A stretch of DNA of 64,000 nucleotides from Parapristionchus giblindavisi (taxonomy: Eukaryota > Nematoda > Chromadorea > Rhabditida > Diplogasteridae): contig CALSFV010000231.1 in assembly GCA_943737045.1 (NCBI GenBank), forward strand, positions 124,001 to 188,000. Direction: 5' to 3'. Under the pieces are notes generated by a model that did no database searches, had not been told where the DNA came from, and saw nothing but the letters and a program-made list of their open reading frames with translations. Positions 1-11,238 of this stretch are shown one piece after another. The translations under genes and the position numbers were made by a program. How positions within the stretch are numbered: the first letter of the stretch is position 1; the number at the start of each line of letters is the position of its first letter.

Positions 1-610
1 AAAGCTCTTCTCTGGTGTTCAAAGATGGGTTCAAGGATCTAATGTACCAAGCTTCAGTAATTTGTCTACGGGCTGGGTTGGGTTCAATGGCAAGAATGGA
101 ACCGGTGAGGGTTAAAGGGTCACCGTTGTGAAACAACAAGGAATGGATGGAGAAGGCGTTGTTGGGGTACGAGGAAGGACGGGTAGCGGCCCGACGATGT
201 TCGGACGCTCTTTCGTGGACTGGTCTTCCAGAATGACCAACATAGCATTCTCTGCACAAATCACACGAGATTTTGTAGACTACACCGGGGGTTTGACAAC
301 AACCAGGACGAGAGCGTGGGCAAAATATACATAGATCTGGAGATGAACAACGTGGGGGGTCAAGCGAGCGATTACATGAAAGAATAGATAACAGAGAACG
401 TGAGGGCTTCTCAACAATCAGAACATCAAGGTCCGCTTTCTTGAAAGCTGATTTGATGTCTGATGTGAAAAGATCAGAGATGAAGGGGATTGAAAAGATG
501 GGCCGATTCTCAGTCACCGAAGGTTTTCCACGAATCCGATGTCCCTTGAGGGGAACATTCATTTCGTATCCATTTGAATGGACGATCTTCTCTTTGTCTG
601 TATCCTCAAT
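1..610 (-). CDS. Penelope-like element, C-terminal GIY-YIG endonuclease (partial)
   Basis: Read on the minus strand, one frame stays open from 610 to the window edge. It has the usual C-terminal layout of a canonical Penelope-like retroelement: a linker with IPFISD, a Cys cluster (C at CIFCP, then GCCQ), then VVYKISCDLC (the GIY strand), YVGHSGRP (the YIG strand), HERASEHR with the catalytic Arg, and ITEAWYIRSLNPSLN with the catalytic Glu and Asn region. The GIY-YIG nuclease nicks target DNA for reverse transcription. The reverse transcriptase is not in the window. Upstream the frame hits a stop, but TTTTGTGACAG looks like a splice acceptor at about 611, so the element may contain an intron. 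No internal stop was seen. Canonical identity is inferred from the C-terminal position of the motif. Confidence 0.8.
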   Translation of the reverse strand, partial: MEDTDKEKIVHSNGYEMNVPLKGHRIRGKPSVTENRPIFSIPFISDLFTSDIKSAFKKADLDVLIVEKPSRSLLSILSCNRSLDPPRCSSPDLCIFCPRSRPGCCQTPGVVYKISCDLCRECYVGHSGRPVHERASEHRRAATRPSSYPNNAFSIHSLLFHNGDPLTLTGSILAIEPNPARRQITEAWYIRSLNPSLNTREEL

Positions 611-2148
611 CTGTCACAAAAGGGAATCGATCGAGCTTGCTCGAAAACATGTTTGTTAATTGGATGAGTACGGAATCGTATGCATAGTCATATCTGCCTT
701 CATATACAATCATTCATCTGGCATTATTATTTTCTTTTAGATGTTTTTGGTTTTAATGCTGAAGATGAGAACATTATGGCTTCATTTGGAGTTAGATCAA
801 GAAATCAATCAATGTAGGAATGTCGATCAAGTGAGTTCTTAAATCAGTTTAAAAAAATTGTGATTAACTGATATTTGATAAATAGCGAGATATTAAATCA
901 TGGAGTCAGATTGTCGACATAATTCCAGTAAGAATGAATACTCAAATTATATTTTTTAAATTACATGAAGTGATTGATATATTCAGAAGTGATCTGCACC
1001 ATCACACGGCGGCTCAATGATAGTAACTAAGATGGTCTTGCCGGAGAAAAAAAGTATCGCAAACTGAGTGATGATAAGCAGTAAAACATCTAGGTTCTCA
1101 TGGAGGAGCTCGTGAATTATTCTTCACTCCTTATGTTAGCTATGAGACAGATGTTGAAGTGAACCTTTTATTCTTCATATTACCCATATTTGTGCAGGTT
1201 TGCCCTCTGTGTAAAGTTTATAATTCAATACTTTTCAGTTGGTTTTTGAAAGAGCTAGATATGGAAGGAGTCGTCAATTTCATGACTGAGAAGAGTTTTG
1301 AGTTAGTTTGTATCGATTCTAACTCTAGTTCACGACTTTGTTTGTTATAGTTATGTATTGAGTTTGTTATACTAACTTGTTTCTCGATTGTTATATTTAG
1401 AATTCATTGATATTGTCCACTCAAATATACTGTACTATAATCAATCCTTGTCAAGAATTTCATTATTATTATCTATTTGTCTGTTGACAACAGATATGTT
1501 TTATCTGGATAAAAGTCTCATCATGACCTCTATTGTCTATAATATGGCAGAGCAAGAACACACACACACACTTTCCCCACTGGGGTCCTAGTACTTTTCC
1601 TAGCTTCGCCCCATTAACTCTCCCAGTGGGGCACCAGGACTATTTCTTCTCCTAGTAGGGCCCCAACAAATCTCTCACTGGTCCCCTAGCTTGATCCCCA
1701 CTAGGAAATGTGCTGGGAAACCACTGGGAAAATAAAACCAGAGTGTGACCCTCATTACATTGAATCTATAGTACTCTCTCGCCTTGTTATTCACCACTAG
1801 CTGACCTCTCTCCCTCTCCCTCTCCCTCTTCCTCTCTCACTCTATATCCACTCTATATCCAACACGCATTGGCGTCCCATTCACCTAGTCATTCACTATC
1901 TTTAGATTGCTTGTCTCTCATATTTGTTTATACGGTTTTCCATGATCATATTGTTCTTATAGGTAATTCTTCCATCTGATGATGATATGATTATTGTATC
2001 GAAACGTCATAAATATATTATATTATAAATTCTTCTTGTCAAGTTATCGGCTATACTCAGAAATACTCTATTATTATATATCACAAGAATGACAAGAATT
2101 ACACAGTACATTACGTTCATCAGACAAACTATTGATATAATCTTGGAT
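611..2148. other. No gene seen; palindromic low-complexity and a ribozyme-like motif
   Basis: No convincing exon was found on either strand. Around 1577-1690 the palindrome CCCCACTGGGG recurs in variants (CCCAGTGGGG, CTAGTAGGGCCCC), which looks like a decayed inverted-repeat element. CT-rich simple sequence lies at 1806-1850. The HHR-like motif at 1976-2008 is listed separately. Confidence 0.5.
1976..2008 (+). ncRNA. Hammerhead-ribozyme-like motif
   Basis: CTGATGA is followed by a possible stem II (GATA paired with TATC across a short loop) and then GAAACGTC. This is the order of hammerhead core elements that Penelope-like elements commonly carry in their terminal repeats. One unpaired base separates the core from stem II, and stems I and III are weak. 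It is on the strand opposite to the element fragment at 1-610, so it may belong to another copy. Not tested by folding. Confidence 0.3.
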
Positions 2149-2267
2149 CATAGGGCGAAAAGTATGTTACAAAGTACCAAGCCTGACCTGATTTTGAGCC
2201 AAAATTTCACAAAATCGGAAAACCTGACCAAATTTTGAAAACCGATAACCTAGCTATTTGACCTATG
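2149..2267 (+). mobile_element. Modular MITE, family A (ends ATAGGTCGAA), copy 1
   Basis: A short repeat bounded by CATAGGGCGAAAAGTATG and CTATTTGACCTATG. Inside are units of the type CCTGACC-ATTTTGAGCCAAAA followed by AAAATCGAAAAA. It shares termini and internal units with copies at 5819, 28115, 36306, 37699, 37921, 38702 and 39573. No coding capacity. Confidence 0.7.
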
Positions 2268-2494
2268 TCTTGTATTAATATCAGAAATCTTATTACAGAA
2301 AGGTTGCGAAGTGTGACGTCGTGGCGATGGTGGACCCGAGGGTGAGCCCGGTCACCAGTATGGTCTTCGAGGATGAGGTACGGTAACATGATTATTGATT
2401 TCCCCTTTGCTTCTGTAGTTGTTTATTGAATCGACATTATTGATTCCCTTCATACATTGCCATACCCTCGCAGTGCGAGGATTGACCCATTATA

Positions 2495-4517
2495 TCACGC
2501 GTGTCGCATAAGGTTCGAATAAACGGTGGCACATTGAAAAAGTCGAAAATGAGCAGAGGCCATTTTTTGATAGTCCATAGGTTCCCTAACAAATTGGCAA
2601 GAGCTTTTTTGCATATCTTCATTTTTGACGTCGAGAGACGACGTCAAACTTTTTGGACGCCGAAAATTGCCGTCTTTGGAGCTCTGTAGCTCTTCGGGGT
2701 GTGGTTTTCGTGTCGAGTGGTCAACAGAAGGTTTTCCTGGAATGACAGGGAGAATGCGCCTGCATTATTGCCAGGTCGATATTTTAATTAGCATTTTTGT
2801 AAATCGATTTTGTGCTAGGGTTAAAAAGAAAAATCGAAGCCGAAGGTTTTCAATAGCTCAATCGACTAATCTCGACGAGAGGATTTCAATGGTATACTGA
2901 ACGTTTTTGTATGTGGTTGCGCTCGGAAGTTATGATCATTTCAAGATATTTCATTGCGTGGGATCACACGAGAGAAGAGAGACGCAGCCAGTGATGTACC
3001 CACTCTTCTGCCTCGTATGAACAATTCGCCCATTCTCATTAGTTTTACTGTTGTTCTAGTACATCTCATAGCTATTTTTTGATAACTTTTGAATATTCAT
3101 TTCCATAATTCAATTCATAAATCATAGCCAATTAATGAATATTAATCACTTTGAATGCAAATTACAGTATGACAACAAAGAGGTTTCAAATTAATAGGAA
3201 TATTTCATCACGCTCTTCCTCGACCACCATCCTAAAACATAAAACATTCATCTTCGAGTTGTCCAAAAATTTTCTCGTCCTCATCCTCTCCCTCCTCCGT
3301 CATCGCCCAGCGTCCCCCGACTCATCCACAACTCTTCTCTTTCTCGTCCTGTTACAATTTACACCTACTAATAAGTTAAAGTGTATTCTCTTTTCGGCAC
3401 TTCTTTGATTTCTGGCCCAGGTGATATTACAGATTAATTCTAGTCATTTCTCATTCCTCATCACTCATTATTCATTTCTCGTAGTAACCGATCCTTTTCT
3501 CGGTTGAGGTAAAACCAACCACATCATGATTGATAGAATGATGAAATGAGAGTCTTGCCTCCTCCTTTCCCATGCTCTATCATCCTAATCCAATTTCATT
3601 TCCATATCACCACATTCCCCTATAAAAGCATTCGATTCCTTCTCTATGGTTCAGTCCAGAGCTCTCCCATCTTGAGGAGATTTCGCCCCCGTGGACATCG
3701 TCCTCCCAGTGAGGAGGACGAGCCCTCCATTCGATCGAAAAGATCGAAATGGGGGGAGGGGTGAACGAGGGGGCTGGGCCAGAAATCAAAGAAGTTCCCT
3801 CTTTTCTTTGTTTCATAATCACAAACATTTCAATTGGCATAAATTGTAAATTCTTTATTAGTTCTTTCAATTTCAACAAAAGGAAAACCAGCAAAAGATC
3901 ACTGCGGATAGGAGGTTCGAACCCCTGACCGTTAAAAGTAAACGCCGACATCTTATCCACTACACTACAGATAGTTGTTTGGAAGGTTGACAGAAGAGTT
4001 TATCAACCAATCAGGATGGCTTGTGCTGGAAACAACACAAATTTCACAGTCAAAAAATCTTGGAATGCTCATAACTTCCGAGCGCAACCACATACAAAAA
4101 CGTTCAGTATACCGTTGAAATCCTCTCGTCGAGATTAGTCGATTGAGCTATTGAAAACCTTCGGCTTCGATTTTTGTTTTTAACCCTATCACAAAATCGA
4201 TTTACAAAAATACTAATTAAAATATCGACCTGGCAATAATGCAGGCGCATTCTCCTTGTCTTTACAGAAAAATCTTATGTTGACCACTCGACACGAAAAC
4301 CACACCCCCGAAGAGCTACAGAGCTCCAAAGTCGGCAATTTTCGGTGTCCAAAAAGTTTGACGTCGCCTCCCGACGTCAAAAATAAAGATATGCAAAAAA
4401 GCTCTTGCCAATTTGTTAGGGACCCTATGGACTACCGAAAAATGCATTAATATGTGGGGGTCAAAAAATGTGCCAACCACCCCCGGATTTAACTCGATTC
4501 TTCAGTGACACGCGTGA
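2495..4517. mobile_element. Long foldback element F1, nested in a MITE
   Basis: The arms (about 2495-2945 and 4067-4517) are reverse complements of each other, including long stretches such as GGTTGCGCTCGGAAGTTATG. The tips are TCACGCGTGTC and GACACGCGTGA, with TA on each side as the likely target duplication. About 1.1 kb of unique DNA lies between the arms, including a tRNA-like sequence. Small ORFs in the arms are not conserved well enough to call genes. The tip sequence matches F5 at 41606. Confidence 0.75.
3898..3972 (-). tRNA. tRNA-Lys-like pseudogene or SINE head
   Basis: On the minus strand an A-box-like TAGTGTAGTGGATAAG is followed by ACTTTTAA (Lys-type anticodon loop) and a perfect B box GGTTCGAACC with a T-arm AGGGG-loop-CTCCT. 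The acceptor arms do not pair and the anticodon stem is broken, so this is unlikely to be a working tRNA. Confidence 0.35.
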
Positions 4518-4660
4518 TATATGGCTCATTTTCACCCACTTGATACGAAAATAAGTAAAAAATGACGATTTTCAAACGAAAAATAGAGAATTTTCTAAAT
4601 TGACCCACTGTATAAAAATAATGGCGAGGGTACCGAAAATGTATGATTCCCTTGTGGGTG

Positions 4661-5363
4661 GAGCAGTTCAATCTCATTATTTGCATAGGTGGGTACGCTT
4701 TTTTTTGGCTAAATTTTCCAATTTTGGGTGACAAGGCTATGTGTAAAACTCCGATGAGAAGGCAAGGCTGTGCGTAAAGATTGCTCGTCATCACGCGCCT
4801 TCCATGTTTTTTGGTACTCCTTATTTTGATTTCAATGAATAATTAAATCAATATTTGCAGGCATTGATTGATTCTTCATCATCAGACAACTATACCAAGC
4901 GATGGTATACGACAGACATTGATAGATAGACATCGGAAGTATACGATCACACTAGTGTGCATGAACAAGGTTCGAAAGATGTTGTATCATTTACTTACTT
5001 ATTTATTTATTTATTTGTTTATTTATCTTACATTTGATAAATGTGAAAACAAGTCGGAGAACTTGAGATAAGATGAGATTTTTCACTAAGATTTTTGAAA
5101 GCGTTGAATTGAAAAGAAAAATGCGGTAGACGAAATTGGAGATACGGGATATTGTACGAGTTGATTTTCTGTCTCGTAAATTCTATAGGAGACGATGTTT
5201 TATTGTTGGGTTAATGAAATCTCGGTATCACTTGACAGCACATTTCGAAACGAATTGATCAATTTCAAAACATGGTTGTGACAAAATAATATTTGTTTGT
5301 TCCTTCATTTAATATTGAGGTGTGCTGTAGTACTGCACTGTAGTAGTAAATATTTCATTGCAG
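4661..5363. other. Intergenic; degraded MITE piece and duplicated block
   Basis: GCATAGGTGGGTACGC near 4683 and the following AGGCAAGGCTGTGCG resemble one end of the element at 27592. From 4790 to about 5320 the DNA is a diverged copy of 7686-8220: ATCACGCGCCTTCCATG, then GATTCTTCATCATCAGAC, then a TTTATTTATT run. Possible exon remnants stop early in every frame. Confidence 0.5.
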
Positions 5364-8295
5364 ACACAATCGCGAGTTCGCATAGGAGAGAAGGTGGACG
5401 AGTTCATCTCCGAGAGATCAGGTGGCGTCGAGAGCTGCAGAAGGAGAAGTACGGTAAGGTATACGGTAGTGGTTGATTTACCGGGTAAGGGGCGGAGCTT
5501 GTGAATGTATAAAACTGTAATACTGTAAAAAAGTATTCTTTTAGCCACAATATTGATTAATACACTGTGGCTTTGTTTGTTTGCCAGTTTGATCATAGTC
5601 TAGCACTTGCTAGTTTGCGGTTTCATATGGTCGGGATATAACTTGTGATTTAATAACTCTCGATAACTCTTTCGGTTTTTTCTTCCTAATATTTCATTAT
5701 TTTGTCAGGCTACCGATAGATTGATCACCGCTGCGCCCTGTGAGGAAAGTGACCTGTGGAATCAGTAGGTACGGTATCGATTTGAAAAATTATTGATAGA
5801 TTTTTGAGACGTCAAGGTCATAGGTCGAATAGCTAGGTTATCGGTTTCAAAATCCGGTCAGGTTTTTCGATTTTTTGGTAAATTTGGCTCAAAACCCGAT
5901 CTGGTTTTTCGATTTTTACGAAATTTTGGCTCAAAATCCGGTCAGGCTTGGTACTTTGTAACATACTTTTCGACCTATGATCAAGGTCGATATAATTGAA
6001 ATTCAATGAATGAATCCTACATGTACGCGTCACTCTCGGTTCTGTCCGCTTCTTGCGCTGACACGACAGCGGACGCGGTGCGGATTGCGGATATTCGTAA
6101 GCAAGCGGATGACACACTCACTCATCTTGAATCACGTAAAGTATTCTGATGGGGGTATCTCGACGGGGAAATAGCTCGCGCGTAAATATTATTTCTAGTA
6201 TTTTTAATAAAATTCAGGGGCGCATTCCTCTGAATTCCCTCGTCACCATGTACACCGATCATGCGCGGAATCACAAGCGGGACGAACTCCTTGAGGTACT
6301 GTAGCTGGATACTGTAGATTGTTAGTGTATCTGGTTACGGTAGCGGTATACTGTAGCTGGTTACATTAGTGGGATACTGTACATGGTTACTGTAAGTGAA
6401 ATATGCTCTCTCTTTACAGGTCAACATACATATTTCACTAAAACAACGCACAGGAACGCTTGGAGGGACTCTTTCGGTATATTTTTCCTTTTTAATTTTC
6501 ATTTTCCAAACATTTGTTTGTTCTATTCCACCGGTTACATTTAAGTTTGACGATTAGTGTAATACAACTTGATTATTGTGTACTTCGATTTTTGAATATG
6601 TTCGAATCCATTCATTATGAATTCAAGCAGACAATTCCTCCTTGAATACGAAAAATAAATTTTGATATAAATATTTAACTCTTTCGGTATATTTTTCCTT
6701 TTTAATTTTCTTAAAAAAAAAAAATTTAAGCCCTTCATATATTGTCCGATCTGGTGGACCGCGAGAAGGACGCGGAATAAGCTGTTCTTTATGCAAGATT
6801 CTATCAGGTATTTGGGGTTATTGACTTTATAAAGTTAGTTCGCGATTGGATCTAGGTACGGTAGGGTTCTTTCAATGAATACTGATGTAGCGTGTGTAAT
6901 TGTTTTGGAAGAAATTTAAGAATAATTTGTTTTGCACTGTTACATTTGCCTTACGTGCCTACGCCGTAACCCCCTCCGCCACGTCGGACACGCGACGGAG
7001 GGGCTTACGGCGTAGGCACGTAATGTAAATGTAACAGTGCATTTGTTTTGAAAAGAAATGTAGATAATATGTTTATTTTTAGATAACGTCAACGGCCACC
7101 ATAGTGATTTGCTCCATCAATTTTTGATCAAAGTCCCGCTGCGAAGGACTCTTTGTGAGGCGGATCCTACCATTTCCAGGTTTCAATTAATAATTAAATT
7201 ATTTAGCTAGCTATTTAACATTTCTGTAACTGAAAGAATATTTATTTGATTCGAAACAAAACCAGTTGATAACGGGTTTCATATTTACTTCATATCGCAA
7301 TTTGATAAGATGAAATGGTGACATAAATTCTTGTGTAACAGTATTCATGATGTACTGTTCGTTTGCAGATCGACGACTTCTTGGTGGAAGGTGTGGATAC
7401 GGTAGTTGAAGATACAGTACTCACAGGAGTGGATACAGTAGACGAAGGTACGGTACTCACAAGAGTGGATACGGTAGACGAAGGTACGCAACTCACAGGA
7501 GTGGATACGGTAGACGAAGGTACTGTACTCACAGAGTGGGTACGGTAGACGAAGGTACGGTACTCACAGGAGTGGATACGGTAGACGAAGGTACGGTACT
7601 CACAGGAGTGGATACGGTAGACGAAGGTACTTTACTCGCTGGCAAGATGGCCGTCAAGGACACAATCATGCTAGGGCCAGATAGAATCACGCGCCTTCCA
7701 TGTTTTTGTGGTATTCCTTTTTTTATTCTGTGAATAATTCAATCGATAATTGCAGATATTGATTGATTCTTCATCATCAGACGACCATCAATCCCTACTA
7801 TACCAAGCAATAGTATACGACAGATAGACATTGGAAGTATTCGACAGACGGCCACACTTGTGTACATGAACAAGGTACGATAGATGTATAATCATTTATT
7901 TATTTATTTGTTTATTCATTTATTTGTTTATCTTACTTTGTATAAATGATTCAAGAAGTGAGAGAACCTGAGAAAAGATAGGATTTATTATTTATCACGG
8001 TGAAAGTGTCGAGTGAAAAAGGAAAACGGGGATAGACGATATTGGAGATATGGGAAATTGTACCAGTTGATATCGTGTCTTGTAAATTCTATATGAGACG
8101 AGGGTTTACATGAAAGTTTGATTTCTTTTTAGGTAGTTCGAAACGAATTGATCAATTTCAAAGCATGGTTGAAACAACTGGTTTGTTTCCTTCTTTAATA
8201 TCTGTAGTAGATATTAATCAATAATCTCCTTTTCTTTGCAGGAGGTGTTTCATATAGACGAGAGGGACACGGTGACGTTCCGCTTCGTTCATTAA
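5364..8295 (+). CDS. Fragmentary multi-exon gene, function unknown
   Basis: Candidate exons with good splice sites: 5364-5453 (30 codons, TQSRVRIGEKVDEFISE...), 5709-5764, 6218-6295 (GRIPLNSLVTMYTD...), 6420-6476 (VNIHISLKQRTG...), 7083-7179 (NVNGHHSDLLHQFL...), about 7369-7545, and a terminal exon 8242-8295 ending RDTVTFRFVH-stop. AATAAA follows near 8430. Splice phases do not join into one frame (5764 is phase 2 while 6218 reads in phase 0), and the minisatellite exon has a one-base deletion. I infer a decaying gene or pieces of two genes. The last exon is faintly like the final strand of a MATH domain. Function unknown. Confidence 0.35.
5819..5979 (-). mobile_element. Modular MITE, family A, copy 2
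   Basis: Bounded by CATAGGTCGAATAGCTAGG and CTTTTCGACCTATG, with three internal GTCAGG/CTGG-TTTTTCGATTTT units. It sits in the intron between the candidate exons at 5709 and 6218. Confidence 0.7.
6934..7040. mobile_element. Small palindromic MITE (GCACTGTTACATTT ends)
   Basis: GCACTGTTACATTT and AAATGTAACAGTGC close a near-perfect 107-bp hairpin. Inside are TTACGTGCCTACGCCG and its complement, then a GC-rich loop. A degraded relative lies at 39632-39750. Confidence 0.7.
7395..7645 (+). repeat. 36-bp minisatellite, codes for a 12-residue repeat
   Basis: About seven tandem units of the type GTGGATACGGTAGACGAAGG then TACGGTACTCACAGGA. In frame they read GVDTVDEGTVLT. One unit (near 7533) lacks a base (CACAGAGTGGG), which shifts the frame and stops the first four units. 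The 36-bp period keeps frame, but GGTACGGTAC and CTCACAG also resemble splice sites. Confidence 0.75.
7686..8220. repeat. Duplicated block, copy 2 (cf. 4790-5320 and 22471-22760)
   Basis: Shares with 4790-5320 the order ATCACGCGCCTTCCATG, GATTCTTCATCATCAGACG, CATGAACAAGGT, a TTTATTT run and TGAGACGAGGGTTTACATG. A third diverged copy of its right half lies at 22471-22760. Copies differ by many substitutions and indels. Confidence 0.6.
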
Positions 8296-10030
8296 CCAGC
8301 CTTTTAATGTCGGGTAAATGTGCAAGAACAAAAATCATGATCTTGATGATCTATCTTGTAAATAATTGTTCAAGTTGTTGTTCAACCTAAACTATCATTT
8401 TTTATCAATTGGCAGAGAAAAATCGATAAAATAAAGTGTGTTTTGTCAGCAATCTTATCGAAATCTCGTATTTAATTTGTTTGATTGTTATCGAATAAAT
8501 ATTTAATATCGTTTGTAATACATGAATACGAAAACCACATAAACGACAATTCAGAATGTTTATGTACTTTTGGAAAATAGTTTGATTTGTTCAAAAGATG
8601 TGTCCTCTATCACATAATTACGCTAGTCTTTCCTTGTATTTTTGGAACGGGGGTTACGGTAATCCTGTAACTACCGTAATGCTATATGAATCAAAAACTA
8701 CTGAAATATTCACTGAAGCAAAGCTTCCGTAACCATAAATGATACAGACACATTCCACGTTTTTAGTTCTGTTCGTGTTTTCTTGATTTGTAAGAGTTGA
8801 TGTGAAAGTATACACACATATCATCTGTGAAGCAATTTAGACATTTGACACATTTGAACTCTAAGTATTCAAGATTTACTGAGTGGATTGCTTTACTACT
8901 GTAAGTTACTGATGATGAGCTTCCCTTACCTTAAATAATCAATCGATATGAAGATATATCGATGTATTGATTTACAATCCTATTTCTCCTAGGCTACGAG
9001 GATATTGTGTGAGCGTTCTTTGATCATAGCAGAGAGAGAGAGCGTGCAAATGTGAGAGAGTAAGAGAGTGTGGGAAGGTGAGAGAGTTCAGAGAAACACA
9101 TCAATGATCTACCATCAATAGTGTTGAGACACTGTTGACCCATAGGTGATTCCTTAACTTCTCTGTCGTTTCCCCGCCGTTTTCTGCTATCTCTATTCCT
9201 TCTTTCTCTCCCCTTTCTTCACTCCATCCCTATTCATCTTTTTCATATTAGCATATATTATCGTTGTTGTTGTCTAGTCTCGCATCTTTTGCAGTCCTAT
9301 TCCAATTTGCATTTGATTATCTGTTATTGTTACACGTTTTATCACTCTTGTTCATTTCGTTTGCAGTCCTCCGTTAGTCGCTCTTCGCTTGCTTCTTGTT
9401 CGTTTCTTTTTTTAAAATTGATCTTTGATCTTTGCATTACACGTCCTTTCCTATTCGCAACTTCATCACTTTCTAGAGAGATCGTGTGAGATAGCAGAGT
9501 TTGAGAATGTGGGAAAGCGAGAGAGTGCACAGAAATAAACCTATGCACTCGTCAATGATCTACCATCGATATTGTTGATTCATTAGCGTTTCCATTCATT
9601 CTAGGACGCCTACCTTCCTATTTTGATGTCTCTCTCCAACCTCTTCATCTTCATCTTCCTTTCTATCTCTCGACCTCTACTTCTCCCTCTGGCTACGTTT
9701 ATGCCGGATTCCCACTACCTCTCTCTCCTCTCTCTTCCTTTCCTTCTTCAGTATTGCTATACAATCTTTGGCCTCTACTACTTCGGTTTGCTTATATTAC
9801 CACTGTCGTTGCTGAATCTATTGTGTTAAAATTTGCATACGATTTTCATAAACAATTCAAAGTCCGTTCGTTTGCAGTCTTCGAAGTTTTGACCCGTTAC
9901 TCTCTTTGATTTTCCCGCCGCTTTCCTCTACCACAGTATTCTGGTTCAAGCCATTTTGTTTCCATAGCCAGACAAGCGAAAGACGATTGCATTTGAGAGA
10001 GTTTCTATGTTGAGCGGTCGTTTTGCACAG
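8296..10030. other. No gene seen; pyrimidine-rich duplicated spacer
   Basis: AAGTGAGAGAG-type and CT-rich tracts dominate. A module with GATCTACCATCAATAGTGTTG occurs near 9106 and, diverged, near 9556 and 23076. TTTGCAGTC occurs three times and looks like a splice acceptor, but no supported exon follows. Confidence 0.5.
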
Positions 10031-10356
10031 AGAGCAAACTTACCCAAATATGGGGTAATCGTTACCCAACAACGTGTATCGGGGTATTCGTTTGCCCATA
10101 TTCGGGATATTCTGATTACCCATGCATTTTGGAGAGAAAGATTACCAATTATTTTGTTAAATTGGCGAGTACATTATAGTCGAATGCTAATTATCTCAGT
10201 ATATCCTGTTACCCTTTATTCGACCTAGCCTTTCCCCTTTATTTTCATCCAATTCGTTACCGCCATAAAGACAGCGTAAGGCTGCATTGAAGATTTGGGG
10301 TAATCGTTTGCCAGGGTAATCGGGGTGGGTAACGATTTGCCAGGTAAGTTTGCTCT
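10031..10356. mobile_element. MITE with AGAGCAAACTTACC inverted ends
   Basis: AGAGCAAACTTACC at 10031 and GGTAAGTTTGCTCT ending at 10356 are exact complements. Inside both ends, GGGTAATCGTTACCC-like motifs repeat (ATGGGGTAATCG, GGGGTAATCGTTTGCC). Short ORFs here are incidental. Confidence 0.65.
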
Positions 10357-10761
10357 CAGTGTGGCTTTCACAGTCTATAGAACATTGTGCTACCTCTCAT
10401 CCTTATGGTCTCTCTTCTTCTCAACATCACTCGTGATTATAGAACTGTTATTACGTGATATTTTAAATAATTCTCTTAATTACTCTTCGTCTTGTCTCTT
10501 AATTACTATTCTCTTAATTACATACTCTGTCTTGTTTTCATATTCTGAATTTTGAAGTTCTCCACTTTGTTTTTCTCCCTTGGATTACTTTGTCGTTTTG
10601 CGAGACAGTGGTCATGGTTGTCATTCAACTATTACTTTGGAAAATAATCCAAAATTCAGATGACGAAGTCCATCGTTCGTATCCATGAAGTGGTATGAAC
10701 CGTCCACTACCGTAGTATGGGACGATAAACGCCTTCAGCTATTGACGTCACGTCTGTGCAG

Positions 10762-10823
10762 CTAGATGTTGACATCATCGGAGACGACGTCACCCCATCT
10801 ACGATCCGTTGCTGCTCTTGGAG
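10762..10823 (+). CDS. Candidate isolated exon
   Basis: After CTGTGCAG, a 62-base open stretch reads LDVDIIGDDVTPSTIRCCSWR and ends at the donor GTACGAGT. No partner exon was found, so this may be a relic. The donor octamer is also the target-site duplication of the hAT MITE that follows. Confidence 0.25.
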
Positions 10824-10831
10824 GTACGAGT

Positions 10832-11238
10832 CAGGGCTGTGCGGCATGGCCATGCCGGTATGCCGAATATGCCGTTTATGCCGTTCCGAAATCGGCTTGA
10901 AAATTTTAAATATTTTCGGCGTAAATATTTAGAAATTTCGCTAATTATATCGCAAAATTTCAGTATTTTTCAAAATTAAAAATACTCAAATAAAATTTTT
11001 CTACAGTTCTTCAGCTTATTACGTGCAACTGTAATTAAATCTTTTAAATTTATTAACAAATCTTCAGAAAAGCTCTTGTTTTTGCCTAAAACCTTTAAAT
11101 GTTGATCAACAGCAGAATAATTATGATTTGGAATCTTATGCCGAATATGCCGTTTTCATGCCGAAATATGCCGAAAAAAATATACGGCATATGCCGTTAT
11201 GCCGTATGCCGAAAATATACGCATGCCGCACAGCCCTG
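10832..11238. mobile_element. hAT-type MITE with 8-bp target duplication
   Basis: The inverted ends CAGGGCTGTGCGGCATG are identical over 17 bases. The 407-bp element is flanked on both sides by GTACGAGT (10824-10831 and 11239-11246), the 8-bp duplication typical of hAT transposition. The interior is full of ATGCCG/CGGCAT repeats and does not code. Its right half became the left end of each unit in the array that follows. Confidence 0.85.

Larger units (their letters stand above)
2458..4660 (+). mobile_element. MITE family B (CCTCGC...GCGAGG end), interrupted copy
   Basis: The left piece (2458-2494) has ACCCTCGCAGTGCGAGG then GATTGACCCATTATA. The right piece (4518-4660) resumes with TATGGCTCATTTTC, AAAATGACGATTTT, GACCCACTGTATAAAA and GGCGAGGGTACCG. 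Joined, they match intact copies at 23803 and 30046. The gap is filled by the foldback element at 2495-4517. Confidence 0.7.

Noticed and set aside
3607..3960. 117-codon minus ORF in the loop of F1
   Set aside because: It includes a tRNA-like sequence and CT-rich DNA, without domains or splice context.
7395..7645. 36-bp periodic array that could be taken for a CRISPR
   Set aside because: Units are contiguous with no unique spacers, sit in eukaryotic gene-like DNA and read as a protein repeat.
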